From: Pseudonocardia sediminis
Lineage (GTDB): Bacteria; Actinomycetota; Actinomycetes; Mycobacteriales; Pseudonocardiaceae
Direction: 5' to 3'
NCBI RefSeq assembly: GCF_004217185.1
Contig: NZ_SHKL01000001.1
Location: 6,437,405 to 6,501,404, forward strand
Length of the DNA stretch: 64,000 nt
The position numbers were made by a program, and so were the translations under genes. Each line of letters begins with the position of its first letter. The stretch's first letter is position 1. The notes below the pieces were generated by a model that saw nothing but the letters and a program-made list of their open reading frames with translations, ran no database searches and was not told the DNA's origin. This document shows positions 33,162-41,932 of this stretch, piece after piece.

Positions 33162-33191
33162 GTTTCCAGCGAGCGGCACGCTCGTCGCACA

Positions 33192-33222
33192 GGTTCCGAC
33201 GGGAGTGCCGGTCGTCGGAACC
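33192..33222. terminator. Bidirectional hairpin between convergent genes
   Basis: GGTTCCGACG (33192-33201) and its complement (33213-33222), 11-base loop; ten bases from the FAD-oxidase stop. A repeat-family copy (GAGCGGCACGCTCGTCGCA) lies just to the left at 33168-33186. Confidence 0.75.
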
Positions 33223-33231
33223 GGTCCGGGG

Positions 33232-34473
33232 TCAGGGGCCGAGGATGCGCTCCAGGTTGGGGTCGGTGAACCGGCGGTCCGGGTCGTACTCGTCGCGCAC
33301 CCGCTGGAACTCCGCCCATCCCGGGTAGGCGACGGCGAGCTCGTCGGGGCCCCACTCGTGCCGCGACGTCCAGGACGGGCGCCCGGACGCGTCCTCCAGA
33401 ACCGCGCCGGCCAGGCGCCGCAACGGCTCCTGGGAGGCGCGGGTGCGGATCCGCAGCCAGGCGGTGTCCCGTCCCTGTGCCGGGTGCAGCAGGCCCGTCT
33501 CCGCGGCTCCGAGCCGTACCCGGACCGGTCGCTGCAGTTCCATCCCGCGCGCGGTCGCCGCCGCGCCGAGCTCGCGCAGCGCACTGCCCAGCGCCTCGGC
33601 CGGGATCGCCCACTCCGCGGTGTCGGGGTCCCACGGCTGCGGGTCCGGCAGCACCTCGTAGGGACGGCCCTCGGTGCCCGGCGTCCACCGCGCCGGCGGC
33701 GGCCAGGAGGCCCACGGCGGGTTCGACGCCAGCCGCGACACCGCGCGTCCCCACGCCTCGGCGCGCACCGCGGCCCGGGTCGTCACCGTCCCCGGTGCGG
33801 CCGGGACGGGGACGCGGTCCGGATCCACCGGGTCGGCCCAGCGGGCGATCACCTGACCCGACGGCACGGCGACGTCGAGCTCGGTCCAGCCGTGGGCGCG
33901 CAGCACGTCCTCGGCGAGCACCGCGTCGAGGCGCCCGGCCTGCTCGTGCACCTGCATGCGCTCGAGCTCCACCGTCCGCAGCTCCACCGCCGTGAGCACG
34001 CCGAGGGCACCCAGCCCGCAGCGCACCGCGTCCAGCTCGGGGCCGGAGACCCGGCGGACCACGCCCCGGCCGTCGACCAGCCGGGCGGCGACGACCTGCG
34101 CCGAGAGCGACCCCTCGCCCGGCGCCCCGCCGTAGACGCCCATCCCGACCGCGCCCCCGACCGTCAGGCCCGGGGCGTCCGGGACGACGGCGAGGCTGCG
34201 GCCGGACGCGGCGAGCTCGGCGAACAGCGCGGCGAGCCGTTCCCCGGCGCGCACCAGCACCCGGTCGGCCGAGACGGCGACGACGCCGGTCAGCGCGGAG
34301 CAGTCCAGGAGCAGGTCACTGGTGCGGACGAGCGCTCCCGGGACACGTGCCGAGGCCCCGGTCGGGCGGACCGTCGCCCCCCGCTCGCCGGCCCGCCGCA
34401 CGGCGGTGACCACACCGGCCTCGTCCAGCGGACGATCGGTCCGGCGGGGACCGTCCGTCGCGTTCGTACTCAC
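33232..34473 (-). CDS. FAD-binding oxidase of the aldonolactone oxidase family, divergent
   Basis: 413 residues from a GTG at 34471-34473 (leaderless, seven bases from TAAGCT). The PCMH-type FAD domain spans about 20-175 and the ALO C-terminal domain about 180-413, ending with DPDRRFTDPNLERILG, which is typical. Two key motifs are altered: the flavin-linking GSGHS is ATVRPTGASARVPG with no histidine, and the GTHGTG loop is MGVYGGAPGEGS. HWGK is changed to HEWGPDEL. So it may bind FAD non-covalently or have a different reaction from gulonolactone/arabinonolactone oxidase. Substrate unknown. Confidence 0.78.
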   Translation of the reverse strand: MSTNATDGPRRTDRPLDEAGVVTAVRRAGERGATVRPTGASARVPGALVRTSDLLLDCSALTGVVAVSADRVLVRAGERLAALFAELAASGRSLAVVPDAPGLTVGGAVGMGVYGGAPGEGSLSAQVVAARLVDGRGVVRRVSGPELDAVRCGLGALGVLTAVELRTVELERMQVHEQAGRLDAVLAEDVLRAHGWTELDVAVPSGQVIARWADPVDPDRVPVPAAPGTVTTRAAVRAEAWGRAVSRLASNPPWASWPPPARWTPGTEGRPYEVLPDPQPWDPDTAEWAIPAEALGSALRELGAAATARGMELQRPVRVRLGAAETGLLHPAQGRDTAWLRIRTRASQEPLRRLAGAVLEDASGRPSWTSRHEWGPDELAVAYPGWAEFQRVRDEYDPDRRFTDPNLERILGP

Positions 34474-34480
34474 CCGACGG

Positions 34481-34486
34481 AGCTTA
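34481..34486 (-). promoter_or_regulatory. Putative -10 element (TAAGCT) of the FAD-oxidase gene
   Basis: Minus-strand TAAGCT, seven bases, GTG at 34473; no Shine-Dalgarno. Confidence 0.55.
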
Positions 34487-34794
34487 GGACTCCGCGACGC
34501 CGTCCGTGGCCCGCGCCGCGGCCGGTCGGCGCAGACGTTCGGGTCACTGGGCCGATCGTGCCGGTGATCGTGACCGGGCGTCGGTGAAACGGTCCGCGGG
34601 AACCCTTGTGGCCGTCCCGGTGCCCCACTACGGTCACTGTCCGTGGTGATCTTGTCGCCACCGCGTGGCCGGGGTCGACGACGACCCGCCGGCCGCACCG
34701 GGACCTCTGCGACCGAACCGCGCTCCCCACGGTTCGAGGCGGACTCCCGGGCGTCCGGCGCGCCCTGTGGGCGTGCCGGGCACGAACGCGCGAA

Positions 34795-34838
34795 GGCCGG
34801 TACCCGTGACGGCTCCTCTTCCGTCCCGGGCACCGGCC
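34795..34838 (-). terminator. Long hairpin downstream of the hypothetical gene at 35003
   Basis: Left arm GGCCGGTACCCGTGACGG (34795-34812) pairs with CCGTCCCGGGCACCGGCC (34821-34838) with two mismatches; eight-base loop. About 165 bases past the leftward gene, so assignment to it is uncertain. Confidence 0.55.
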
Positions 34839-35002
34839 CTCGCCTTGCGTGCTGACGGCCCTGCTCCCCAGCCGGCCGTCCGCATCCCACGGGCCGAAGC
34901 ACCCGTGGAACGTTCTCGTGGTGGGTCGGTACCGACCTGCGGCGGTACGTCCCCGTGCGGTCCGGCGGCCCCCGCCGTCGTCCCGCGTCCTGCTCCGGCC
35001 GA

Positions 35003-35425
35003 TCAGGCCGGGGTCGAGAGGCGGTGCCGTCCGGCGCCGCCGAGCAGCTCCGCGATGGCCCGCCGGTCGGCCGCTCGCTCCGCGTCACGTCGACGGCGAG
35101 TGGTGGCCTGAGCCGGGACCGGTGCGTGGAGCGGGTCCGAGTGGAAGGCGGCGAGATCGTCCGCGGTGCGGCTCACGGTCGGTCGGTGCACCGACCGCAC
35201 CGCGCGCCCGGCCCGTCCGGCCCCGGCCCTCTGACGACTGCGCCAGCCGCCCACGGTCAGCGAGTGGAAAATGGGGGTCTCCTCCGCGATCTCCTGGTGC
35301 ATCTCGTGCTTGCCGGGGAAGGGCCAGGAGTCGGGCCCGGAGGCCGCGAGGGCCGCGCGCCGCCGGCTGACCGCTGCGTACAGATCCTTGTCCTCGTGCT
35401 CGTACACCCGCCGTACCTCCTGCAT
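35003..35425 (-). CDS. Hypothetical protein
   Basis: 140 residues from the ATG at 35423-35425, with GGGAGAACGGG just upstream. Begins QEVRRVYEHEDKDLYAAVSR, which is acidic/basic and helical, then HEMHQEIAEETPIFHSLTVG. The second half is strongly Arg-rich (TTRRRRDAERAADRRAIAEL). No signal peptide or membrane helix; the basic C-terminus could bind nucleic acid. I do not recognise a family. The N-terminal half looks more conserved than the rest. Divergent from the AI-2E-type permease gene with 521 bases between. Confidence 0.45.
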   Translation of the reverse strand: MQEVRRVYEHEDKDLYAAVSRRRAALAASGPDSWPFPGKHEMHQEIAEETPIFHSLTVGGWRSRQRAGAGRAGRAVRSVHRPTVSRTADDLAAFHSDPLHAPVPAQATTRRRRDAERAADRRAIAELLGGAGRHRLSTPA

Positions 35426-35946
35426 CCCGTTCTCCCGCTTCGAACGTGTGCCTCGTGCGGATCGCCTGTACGTCGTATCTGGCGTACCGCCGTTCGGCCC
35501 ACTGACTCCAACAACGGGTGACACTCGGCGGTGGAAACGGCTTCGGTTCGACCGTTACAGCGATCCGGCCATGTCCCCTCGTACGGGTGGCGTGACGGTC
35601 CGGGACACCCCCTCGGGGCTCGCTGACAGTACTCAGCGTGACCCTGAATGGAGCAGTGAGTAACCAACGCCCGGCCGGCCCGGACCGCCGGAGGTCGCGC
35701 GACGGCTCGTCCGGCACCGTTTCGGCACCCTCGACGACGATCTCTCCTGCGGATCTCACACTCCGGCTCCATCGGCGACCCGATCAGGTCACCGGAGCGG
35801 CACCCGGGCGTCCATCACACGGGTGTGGTTCGACGAAGCGTGACCGACGGCCGTCCGCACTGCTCCGTGCCGGGCACGGGCTCCGCCGTCCGCACCGCCT
35901 CCGCGGGACACGGTCCGGTGAGCCGGGAACGGACTACCGTGCGCCC
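35426..35946. other. 521-base intergenic region, nothing assigned
   Basis: Contains the promoter of the AI-2E-type gene at its right end. Open frames running into it from the permease lack start signals or similarity. No hairpin or repeat stands out. Confidence 0.4.
35935..35940 (+). promoter_or_regulatory. Putative -10 element (TACCGT) of the permease gene
   Basis: TACCGT, six bases, ATG at 35947; leaderless pattern. Confidence 0.55.
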
Positions 35947-37269
35947 ATGCCCGACGACACCGGCCCGCCTCCCGGCCCCGCACCGTCCGGCCCCGCACCG
36001 TCCGGCCCCGCACCGTCCGGCCCCACCCCGTCGCTCGGAGTTCCCGCCCCTCGCCGTCCGGCCGTCCCGACGCCGTTGCGGGTCGCCTCGGAGGTCTGCG
36101 CGCGGCTGCTGGTGCTCGCGTTCGGTCTCGCCGTGCTCGTGTTCCTGGTGATCCAGCTACGGGTGGTCGTCATCCCGGTCGCGATCGCCGTCCTGCTCGC
36201 GGCGCTGCTCGCCCCGCTCGTGCACTGGCTGACCGCGCACCGCGTCCCGCGCGGCCCGGCCACGGTGATCGTCCTGGTGGGCGGGCTGGCCCTGCTCGGC
36301 GCGCTGATGACGTTCGTGGTGAACACCCTGGTCAGTGGCTTCTCCGGGTTGGCCGGCCAGTTGGGCACCGCCGTGGAGTCGATGCAGCGCCTGCTCACCG
36401 CATCGCCGTTCAACCTGCAACTGGAGAGCCTGCAGGACCTCCCCGCCCAGCTCGGCCGGACCCTGCAGGCCAACCAGCAGGCCTTCACCTCCGGAGCGCT
36501 GAGCACGGCGGCGACGGTGACCGAGGTGCTCGCCGGGTTCGCGCTCGCGCTGTTCAGCCTGATCTTCCTGCTCTACGACGGACGGCGGATCTGGGGCTTC
36601 GTGCAGAAGCTCGCACCGGCCGCGCGGCGGGCCCGGGTCGACGTGGCCGGCCGGCGGGCGTTCGCCTCGCTCGTCGGCTACACCCGCGCGACGGTGCTGG
36701 TGGCGATCGTCGACGCGACCGGCATCGGGATCGGACTGTGGATCGTCGGGGTGCCGCTGGCGTTCCCGCTGGCCGCACTGGTGTTCCTGGGCGCGTTCGT
36801 GCCGACCGTCGGTGCCGTCGTCACCGGTTTCATCGCGGTGCTGATCGCGCTGGTCGCGAACGGCATCGTCCCGGCGCTGATCGTCCTGGCCATCGTGATC
36901 GGCGTGCAGCAGCTCGAGGGCCACGTGCTGCAGCCGCTGCTGCTGGGCCGCGCGGTGGCGCTGCACCCCCTGGCCGTGACTCTCGCCGTCGCCGCGGGGG
37001 TGGTCGTCGCCGGGATCGCCGGGGCGCTGCTGGCGGTGCCGCTGCTGGCCGTGCTGACGTCGGCGGTGCGGTCGCTGGCCGCGGCACACGAGCCGGACGC
37101 GTCCGAGGTGGACGCTCTCGACCCGGCCCAGGGTCATCCGCCGGAGGTCCCGGTACCGGCGGTGGCCCCGGGGTCGTCCACGGAGCCACTCACAGGGTCG
37201 GCGGCGGCACCGGCGGCACCGGGCGCCGGGTCCGGCGACAGGGGACAATCGGACGCGTGCGATACCTGA
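35947..37269 (+). CDS. AI-2E family transporter (TqsA/PerM type)
   Basis: 440 residues. An N-terminal Pro/Ala-rich segment contains three identical 15-bp units (35976-36020) coding SGPAP repeats. The membrane domain follows with about seven to eight helices: two after residue 50 (LLVLAFGLAVLVFLVIQL and VVIPVAIAVLLAALLAPL), one at about 112-132, the long periplasmic loop at about 135-185, and the C-terminal group including VPLAFPLAALVFLGAFVPTV, the family signature. Despite the name, most members are not proven autoinducer-2 exporters; some are Na+/H+ or general efflux proteins. The C-terminus is a soluble Pro/Ala tail. Overlaps the next gene by 13 bases. Confidence 0.88.
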   Translation: MPDDTGPPPGPAPSGPAPSGPAPSGPTPSLGVPAPRRPAVPTPLRVASEVCARLLVLAFGLAVLVFLVIQLRVVVIPVAIAVLLAALLAPLVHWLTAHRVPRGPATVIVLVGGLALLGALMTFVVNTLVSGFSGLAGQLGTAVESMQRLLTASPFNLQLESLQDLPAQLGRTLQANQQAFTSGALSTAATVTEVLAGFALALFSLIFLLYDGRRIWGFVQKLAPAARRARVDVAGRRAFASLVGYTRATVLVAIVDATGIGIGLWIVGVPLAFPLAALVFLGAFVPTVGAVVTGFIAVLIALVANGIVPALIVLAIVIGVQQLEGHVLQPLLLGRAVALHPLAVTLAVAAGVVVAGIAGALLAVPLLAVLTSAVRSLAAAHEPDASEVDALDPAQGHPPEVPVPAVAPGSSTEPLTGSAAAPAAPGAGSGDRGQSDACDT

Positions 37270-38861
37270 TCACGGGCGCGACCGGATACATCGGCGGACG
37301 ACTGGCCCCGCGCCTGCTCGGACGGGAGCCGGGGCAGACCACCCCGGCCGACACCGACGCCACGGTCCGCTGCCTGGTGCGCAACCCGGACAAGCTGCGC
37401 GACGTCCCGTGGGCCGAGCACGCCGAGATCGTGCAGGGCGACCTGCTCGACGCCGACAGCGTGCGCCGGGCGTGCGCCGGCGTCGACGTCGTCTACTTCC
37501 TGGTGCACTCGCTGTCGGAGTCCGGCTTCGCCGCCACCGACCGCCGGGCCGCGCTGATCCTGGCCGAGGCCGCCCGCGAGGCCGGGGTGAAGCGGATCGT
37601 CTACCTGGGCGGGCTGCACCCCGACGCCGAACCCGCCGACCTGTCCGAGCACCTCGCGTCGCGGGTCGAGGTGGGGGAGACGCTGCTGCGCAGCGGCGTG
37701 CCGACGATCGTGCTGCAGGCCGCGGTGATCCTCGGCTCCGGGTCGGCGAGCTTCGAGATGCTGCGCTACCTGACCGAGCGGCTCCCACTGATGGTGACGC
37801 CGAGCTGGGTGCACAACCGGGTGCAGCCGATCGCGGTGCGCGACGTGCTGCGCTACCTGATCGACGTCGCCGCGCTGCCCGGCGAGATCAACCGGACGTT
37901 CGACATCGGCGGCCCGGACGTGCTGACCTACCTGGAGATGATGCAGCGTTACGCGACGGTGGCGGAGCTGCCGCGACGCCGCATCGTGCCGGTCCCGATC
38001 CTGTCCCCGCGGCTGTCCGCGCACTGGATCAACATCGTCACCCCGGTGCCGAAGTCGATCGCGAAGCCGCTGATCGAGTCGCTGGTGCACGAGGTGGTGT
38101 GCTCCGAGAACGACATCGCGTCGCTGGTCCCGGACCCGCCGGAGGGCCGGATCGGCTACGACCGCGCCGTCGCGCTGGCCCTGTCCAAGATCACCTCCGG
38201 TGACGTGGAGACCCGCTGGTCCGGTGCGACGTCGGCCGACGTGCCGTCCGACCCGCTGCCGAGCGACCCGCAGTGGACCGGCGGCAGCGTCTACCTCGAC
38301 GAGCGCGAGCAGGAGACCACGGCGGCGCCGGCCGAGCTGTGGACGGTCATCAAGGGGATCGGCGGGGAACGCGGCTGGTACTCGTTCCCGCTGGCCTGGT
38401 CGGTGCGCGGGTGGATGGACCGGCTCGCCGCGGGCCCCGGGCTCAGCCGTGGCCGTCGCGACCCCGACAACCTGCACACCGGCGACGCCCTGGACTGGTG
38501 GCGCGTGGAGGCGATCACCGAGCCGGGCACGAACGCGACGACGCCTCCCGGGGAGACCGACCGAATGCTGCGCCTGCGGGCGGAGATGAAGGTGCCCGGC
38601 AAGGCGTGGCTGGAGATGTCGGTCGAGCCGCGCCCGGGCGGGTCCACCTTCCACCAGCGGGCCGTGTTCATCCCGCACGGCCTGCCGGGCTACCTGTACT
38701 GGTGGTCGGTGGCGCCGTTCCACGGGATCGTGTTCGGCGGGATGGTCCGCAACATCACCCGCACCGCGGAGCGGGCGCGCGCCGGTGGTCCGGTCCCGGA
38801 GCCGCAGAGCCGCCGCCCGTCCTGGATGCGGTCGAAGCGATCGGACCGCACGGCCGCCTGA
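37257..38861 (+). CDS. NmrA-like NAD(P)-binding protein fused to DUF2867
   Basis: 534 residues, GTG at 37257 inside the end of the permease gene, with GGGGA about ten bases before. Residues 1-300 are an atypical SDR/NmrA fold: YLITGATGYIGGRL (nucleotide loop), VVYFLVHSLSESGF and RIVYLGGLHP. Residues about 330-520 are DUF2867: WTVIKGIGGERGWYSF, LDWWRVEAIT and FIPHGLPGYLYWWSVAPFH. This fusion is common in actinobacteria; the enzyme activity is unknown, though the NmrA half suggests binding of NAD(P) and redox sensing or reduction of a lipid-like substrate. Confidence 0.87.
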   Translation: MRYLITGATGYIGGRLAPRLLGREPGQTTPADTDATVRCLVRNPDKLRDVPWAEHAEIVQGDLLDADSVRRACAGVDVVYFLVHSLSESGFAATDRRAALILAEAAREAGVKRIVYLGGLHPDAEPADLSEHLASRVEVGETLLRSGVPTIVLQAAVILGSGSASFEMLRYLTERLPLMVTPSWVHNRVQPIAVRDVLRYLIDVAALPGEINRTFDIGGPDVLTYLEMMQRYATVAELPRRRIVPVPILSPRLSAHWINIVTPVPKSIAKPLIESLVHEVVCSENDIASLVPDPPEGRIGYDRAVALALSKITSGDVETRWSGATSADVPSDPLPSDPQWTGGSVYLDEREQETTAAPAELWTVIKGIGGERGWYSFPLAWSVRGWMDRLAAGPGLSRGRRDPDNLHTGDALDWWRVEAITEPGTNATTPPGETDRMLRLRAEMKVPGKAWLEMSVEPRPGGSTFHQRAVFIPHGLPGYLYWWSVAPFHGIVFGGMVRNITRTAERARAGGPVPEPQSRRPSWMRSKRSDRTAA

Positions 38862-38934
38862 GCCGCACGGTGACGCCGCCCGGCCGGCCCGCCCGGCCCG
38901 GAGGAGGCCGGCAGGCTCAGGTGAGGGTGGCGGC

Positions 38935-39906
38935 TCAGGTGAGGGCGGCGGCCGCGGCGGTCAGCACCGACAGCGACAGCAGCAGGGCGCTGGCGGCCAG
39001 CACCGGCGTCGCGGCGAACGCCGTGCCGAGCAGGCCGCAGCGGGTGACCCGGGCCGTCGCCGACGGGGTCCGCGCCGCCCCGGCGAGGCGGCGCAGCCGG
39101 ACGTCGACGGCGTCGCGGGCCATCGCCAGCGCCCGCTCCGGGGTACCGGCTCCGGTGAGCACCATCAGCGCGTTCCGGACGGCGTCCGGGCCACAGTGGC
39201 GCACCGCGCTCAGGTCCGCGGCCAGCTCGACCTGCTCACGCAGCGCCGCCGGGGCCTCGGCCAGCAGGCGCACGGCCGGGAAGGCTCGTGCCAGCACCTC
39301 GGCGACGGCGATCAGCAGGTGGTGCCGTCCGCGGACGTGCGCCCGCTCGTGCGCGACCACCGCGGCCACGCCGTCCTCGGCCAGCCGGGCGCGCAGGCCG
39401 TCGGTCAGCACGACCGCGCCGCCGTGGCCGCCGTAGCTGAACGCGGCCACCCGGTCCGAGCGCAGCCACAGCGTCGGCGGGCCACCCGCCGGGCAGCGGT
39501 CGGTCTCGGCCAGCACGCGCAGCACCTCGAGCGTGGCGCCGACCTGACGGCGGGCGCGCACCACCTCGCGGACCGCGACGACGGCCAGCCGCCCGGCCAG
39601 CAGCACCAGGAGCACCGGCGCCACCCAGCCCGCGATGCGGTAGACGAGCAGGTCCGGCGCGTTCGCCACGGCGTACCACCAGGGGCGGCGCACCAGGTGC
39701 GCCAGCGGGGTGTCGACCGCGCCGCGCGGGAACGTCGTGAGCAGGAGCCCGACGACGGTCGTCGCCAGTACTCCGGCGATGGCCAGGAACCAGCCCACGA
39801 TCACGGTGACCGGGTCGGCCGCGCGAGCGGCGGTCGCCCGCAGCACGCGCGGGGCGGCGAGGGCGACGATCGCGGCGCCCAGCAGCAGGGTCACGGCGAC
39901 GGTCAT
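38935..39906 (-). CDS. BlaR1-like M56 family membrane metallopeptidase
   Basis: 323 residues. Membrane helices at about 1-20, 35-60, 90-110 and near the C-terminus. The zinc site is VVAHERAHVRGRHHLLIA (HExxH as HERAH, about residues 190-207), followed by QVELAADLSAVR with the third ligand. No extracellular penicillin-binding sensor domain is attached, so it is the short actinobacterial form. It overlaps the BlaI-like gene by four bases and should cleave that repressor in response to an unknown cue. Confidence 0.88.
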   Translation of the reverse strand: MTVAVTLLLGAAIVALAAPRVLRATAARAADPVTVIVGWFLAIAGVLATTVVGLLLTTFPRGAVDTPLAHLVRRPWWYAVANAPDLLVYRIAGWVAPVLLVLLAGRLAVVAVREVVRARRQVGATLEVLRVLAETDRCPAGGPPTLWLRSDRVAAFSYGGHGGAVVLTDGLRARLAEDGVAAVVAHERAHVRGRHHLLIAVAEVLARAFPAVRLLAEAPAALREQVELAADLSAVRHCGPDAVRNALMVLTGAGTPERALAMARDAVDVRLRRLAGAARTPSATARVTRCGLLGTAFAATPVLAASALLLSLSVLTAAAAALT

Positions 39907-40400
39907 CGCGCGTCACCCCCGGCGGGCGGGTCCTGGTCGTACCCGGAGGGATCGGCACCGGCGGGCGGGAGCGGGTCGCTCCCGGTGCCGATGCTCGTTC
40001 CGCGTCCGCTGCTCTCGGTGCCGATGCTCGTTCCGCGTCCGCTGCTCTCGGTGGCCGCGAGCGCGTCGCGCAGCAGTTCCGACTCGCGCTCGGACGCGGA
40101 GCGGACGAAGTGCAGCAGCACCGCCTCGGCGTCCTCGGAGGAGTCGAGCAGGTCGCGCAGCGCCCGCGCGGTGACCTCCTCTCGGGAGGCGACGGGCCGG
40201 TAGAGGTACGCCCGGCCGTCGAGCTCGCGCTGCACCCAGCCCTTGCGGTGCAGGTTGTCCAGCACGGTCATCACCGTGGTGTAGGCGAGCGGGCGCCCGG
40301 GGGCCAGCTCGGCCCGGACGTCACGGACCCGGCAGGGTGCGGTGGAGCGCCACAACACGTCCATCACCGTGGCCTCGAGCTCACCGAGTCGACCTCGCAT
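39903..40400 (-). CDS. BlaI/MecI/CopY family transcriptional repressor
   Basis: 165 residues, ATG with GGGAGGG just upstream and TAGTGT further up. The winged helix covers residues 1-80 (LGELEATVMDVLWRS, AYTTVMTVLDNLHRKGWV) with a C-terminal dimer helix to about 110. The tail has a perfect 33-bp duplication (39984-40049) giving two ESSGRGTSIGT units, then a Pro/Gly-rich end; it is not part of the family fold. It is paired with an M56 peptidase, so it likely represses its own operon and unknown targets until cleaved. No beta-lactamase gene lies close by. Confidence 0.9.
   Translation of the reverse strand: MRGRLGELEATVMDVLWRSTAPCRVRDVRAELAPGRPLAYTTVMTVLDNLHRKGWVQRELDGRAYLYRPVASREEVTARALRDLLDSSEDAEAVLLHFVRSASERESELLRDALAATESSGRGTSIGTESSGRGTSIGTGSDPLPPAGADPSGYDQDPPAGGDAR
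39984..40049. repeat. Perfect 33-bp tandem duplication in the blaI-like gene
   Basis: Two identical 33-bp units, in frame, in the 3' third of the gene. Recent slippage or duplication is implied. Confidence 0.9.
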
Positions 40401-40478
40401 CTGCCCTCCCGGGCGCCGACACTATCGCCGCGCACGCGACAGCTCGTCACCCGGTCGGGCGCAGGAACGGGCGGGTGG

Positions 40479-41618
40479 TCACGATGCGGGGCTGAGCTCG
40501 AGGACCCGGGGTGCCGGATCCAGCAACACCCATTGCCCCCCAGCCGATTCGATCCCGGGGACGCTGTCGCGCACCTCGTCCGCGAGCTCGGCCAGGAACA
40601 GCAGGACCCGGTCCGGGCGGGCGGCGACGAGCTCGTCCGGCGTGACCACCGGGATGTCGGTGCCGGGCATCCGGCGTCCCTGCTTGGTGGGCGAGGCGTC
40701 CCCGACCATGCGCAGCAGACCGGAGTGCAGACCGGCGTGACAGATCAGCGGGACCGAGCGCGACGCCGCGCCGTAGGCGGCCACCGTCCGGCCCGCGTCG
40801 TGCTCGGCGACGAGCCAGTCCCGCAGCTCGTGCGCGTCCGCGGCGGCGCGCTGCAGCCCCCGCAGGGCGGCCGCGTCGGTCACCCCCGCCGCCCGCTCGG
40901 CCTCGATCAGGCGCAGCGTGGCCGCGTCGGGCTCCGGATCGCGCCGGGCCGTGACCAGCACCGTGCCGCCGGACATCGGGTACCAGAACACCCGGTGCAC
41001 ACCGAGCCCGTGTCGGCGCAGCGCGGCGTCCAGCGCCGGCAGCGACCAGTAGGCGTGGTGCCCGTGCCGCAGGTCGTACCACTGCCGTTCGACGAGGACC
41101 GTGCCCAGCGACAGCATCTGCATCGCCAGCGTGCCGCCGGGGGCGAGCGCGGCCACCCGGGCGCTCAGGGCCGCCTCCTGGTCGGGCTCGTGCAGCAGCC
41201 CGTAGAAGTCGACGACGAGGTCCGCCGGCCGGTCGGCGTCCCCGTCCCCGAGCGCGTCCATCCCCCGCCCGGCGAGGCGGGCCAACCACGACTCCCCGTG
41301 CGGGCTGCCGAACTCGGCGACGGTCCGCCCCGGCCCGACGAGACCCTCGGCGTCCAGGCGCGCGATCGAGCGGTCGCTCTGCTCGGCGACGGCACGCGGC
41401 TCGACGGCGAACATCTCGTCGACGCCGTCGGCGTCGCACCGCAGCTGGGCGAGCGAGCAGGACCGGCAGAACCACATCTGCAGGTCGAACTCGGGGTCCG
41501 GGAGCGGTACGTCGGCCCACGGCATCCTGTCCCAGGACGGCTGGCGGCCCAGATCCAGGACGACCTCGCCGTCGGAATCGCCGCACGACCGGCACTGCGT
41601 CGCCGTGGGAACCGGCAT
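40479..41618 (-). CDS. Class I SAM-dependent sugar C-methyltransferase
   Basis: 379 residues from the ATG at 41616-41618 with GAGG five bases before. The N-terminal zinc-binding domain has CRSCG and MWFCRSCSLAQL (two CxxC pairs, residues about 10-60). A central Rossmann region follows (VAEFGSPHGESWLARLAG, poorly conserved as a SAM motif), and the C-terminal domain with VAAYGAASRSVPLICHAGL is like PF08484. This order is that of deoxysugar C-methyltransferases such as TylC3 and NovU. The central SAM loop deviates from the usual GSNDG form. A palindrome overlaps its promoter. Divergent from an rmlC-like gene. Confidence 0.8.
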   Translation of the reverse strand: MPVPTATQCRSCGDSDGEVVLDLGRQPSWDRMPWADVPLPDPEFDLQMWFCRSCSLAQLRCDADGVDEMFAVEPRAVAEQSDRSIARLDAEGLVGPGRTVAEFGSPHGESWLARLAGRGMDALGDGDADRPADLVVDFYGLLHEPDQEAALSARVAALAPGGTLAMQMLSLGTVLVERQWYDLRHGHHAYWSLPALDAALRRHGLGVHRVFWYPMSGGTVLVTARRDPEPDAATLRLIEAERAAGVTDAAALRGLQRAAADAHELRDWLVAEHDAGRTVAAYGAASRSVPLICHAGLHSGLLRMVGDASPTKQGRRMPGTDIPVVTPDELVAARPDRVLLFLAELADEVRDSVPGIESAGGQWVLLDPAPRVLELSPAS

Positions 41619-41932
41619 GGCCACCTCGCTCCGGGTCTTCTCGGACGTCGGACGACCGGCGCCCGGCTGGCGGGATCTCGATCGACTATCCCCGATAGTA
41701 GGGGAGCCGTCCGGACCGTTCTGTCCGGGTTCGGGACCGCACGACGCCGGGCGGCCGACCACGGAGCGTGCACCCACATGGACCATTTCCCTCGCGGTCC
41801 GTGACTACGCGGCGGCGCATTCGTTGTCGTCAGCGATGCAATAACGACCGGCGCCGCCGGTCGGCGGCCGGTCGGGACGACGGCGCGTAGCGACGGGTCC
41901 GGGCTCGCCCGGACGGAACTCGGAGGTCAGGC
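41619..41932. other. Divergent promoter region of the C-methyltransferase and rmlC-like genes
   Basis: Contains the palindrome at 41685-41699; otherwise nothing assigned. Confidence 0.45.
41685..41700. promoter_or_regulatory. Palindrome overlapping a putative -10 element
   Basis: ACTATC, CCC, GATAGT (41685-41699). On the minus strand the -10-like TACTAT (41700-41695) falls inside it, about 75 bases before the methyltransferase ATG. A repressor binding here would block that promoter. Confidence 0.5.

Larger units (their letters stand above)
34474..35002. other. 529-base intergenic region
   Basis: Holds the FAD-oxidase promoter at its left end (TAAGCT at 34481-34486) and a strong hairpin at 34795-34838. 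Several short frames exist on both strands but none shows a ribosome-binding site or family resemblance. Confidence 0.45.

Noticed and set aside
34606..34855. Short overlapping ORFs on both strands in the 34.5-35.0 kb gap
   Set aside because: None has a start signal, and they span a strong hairpin.
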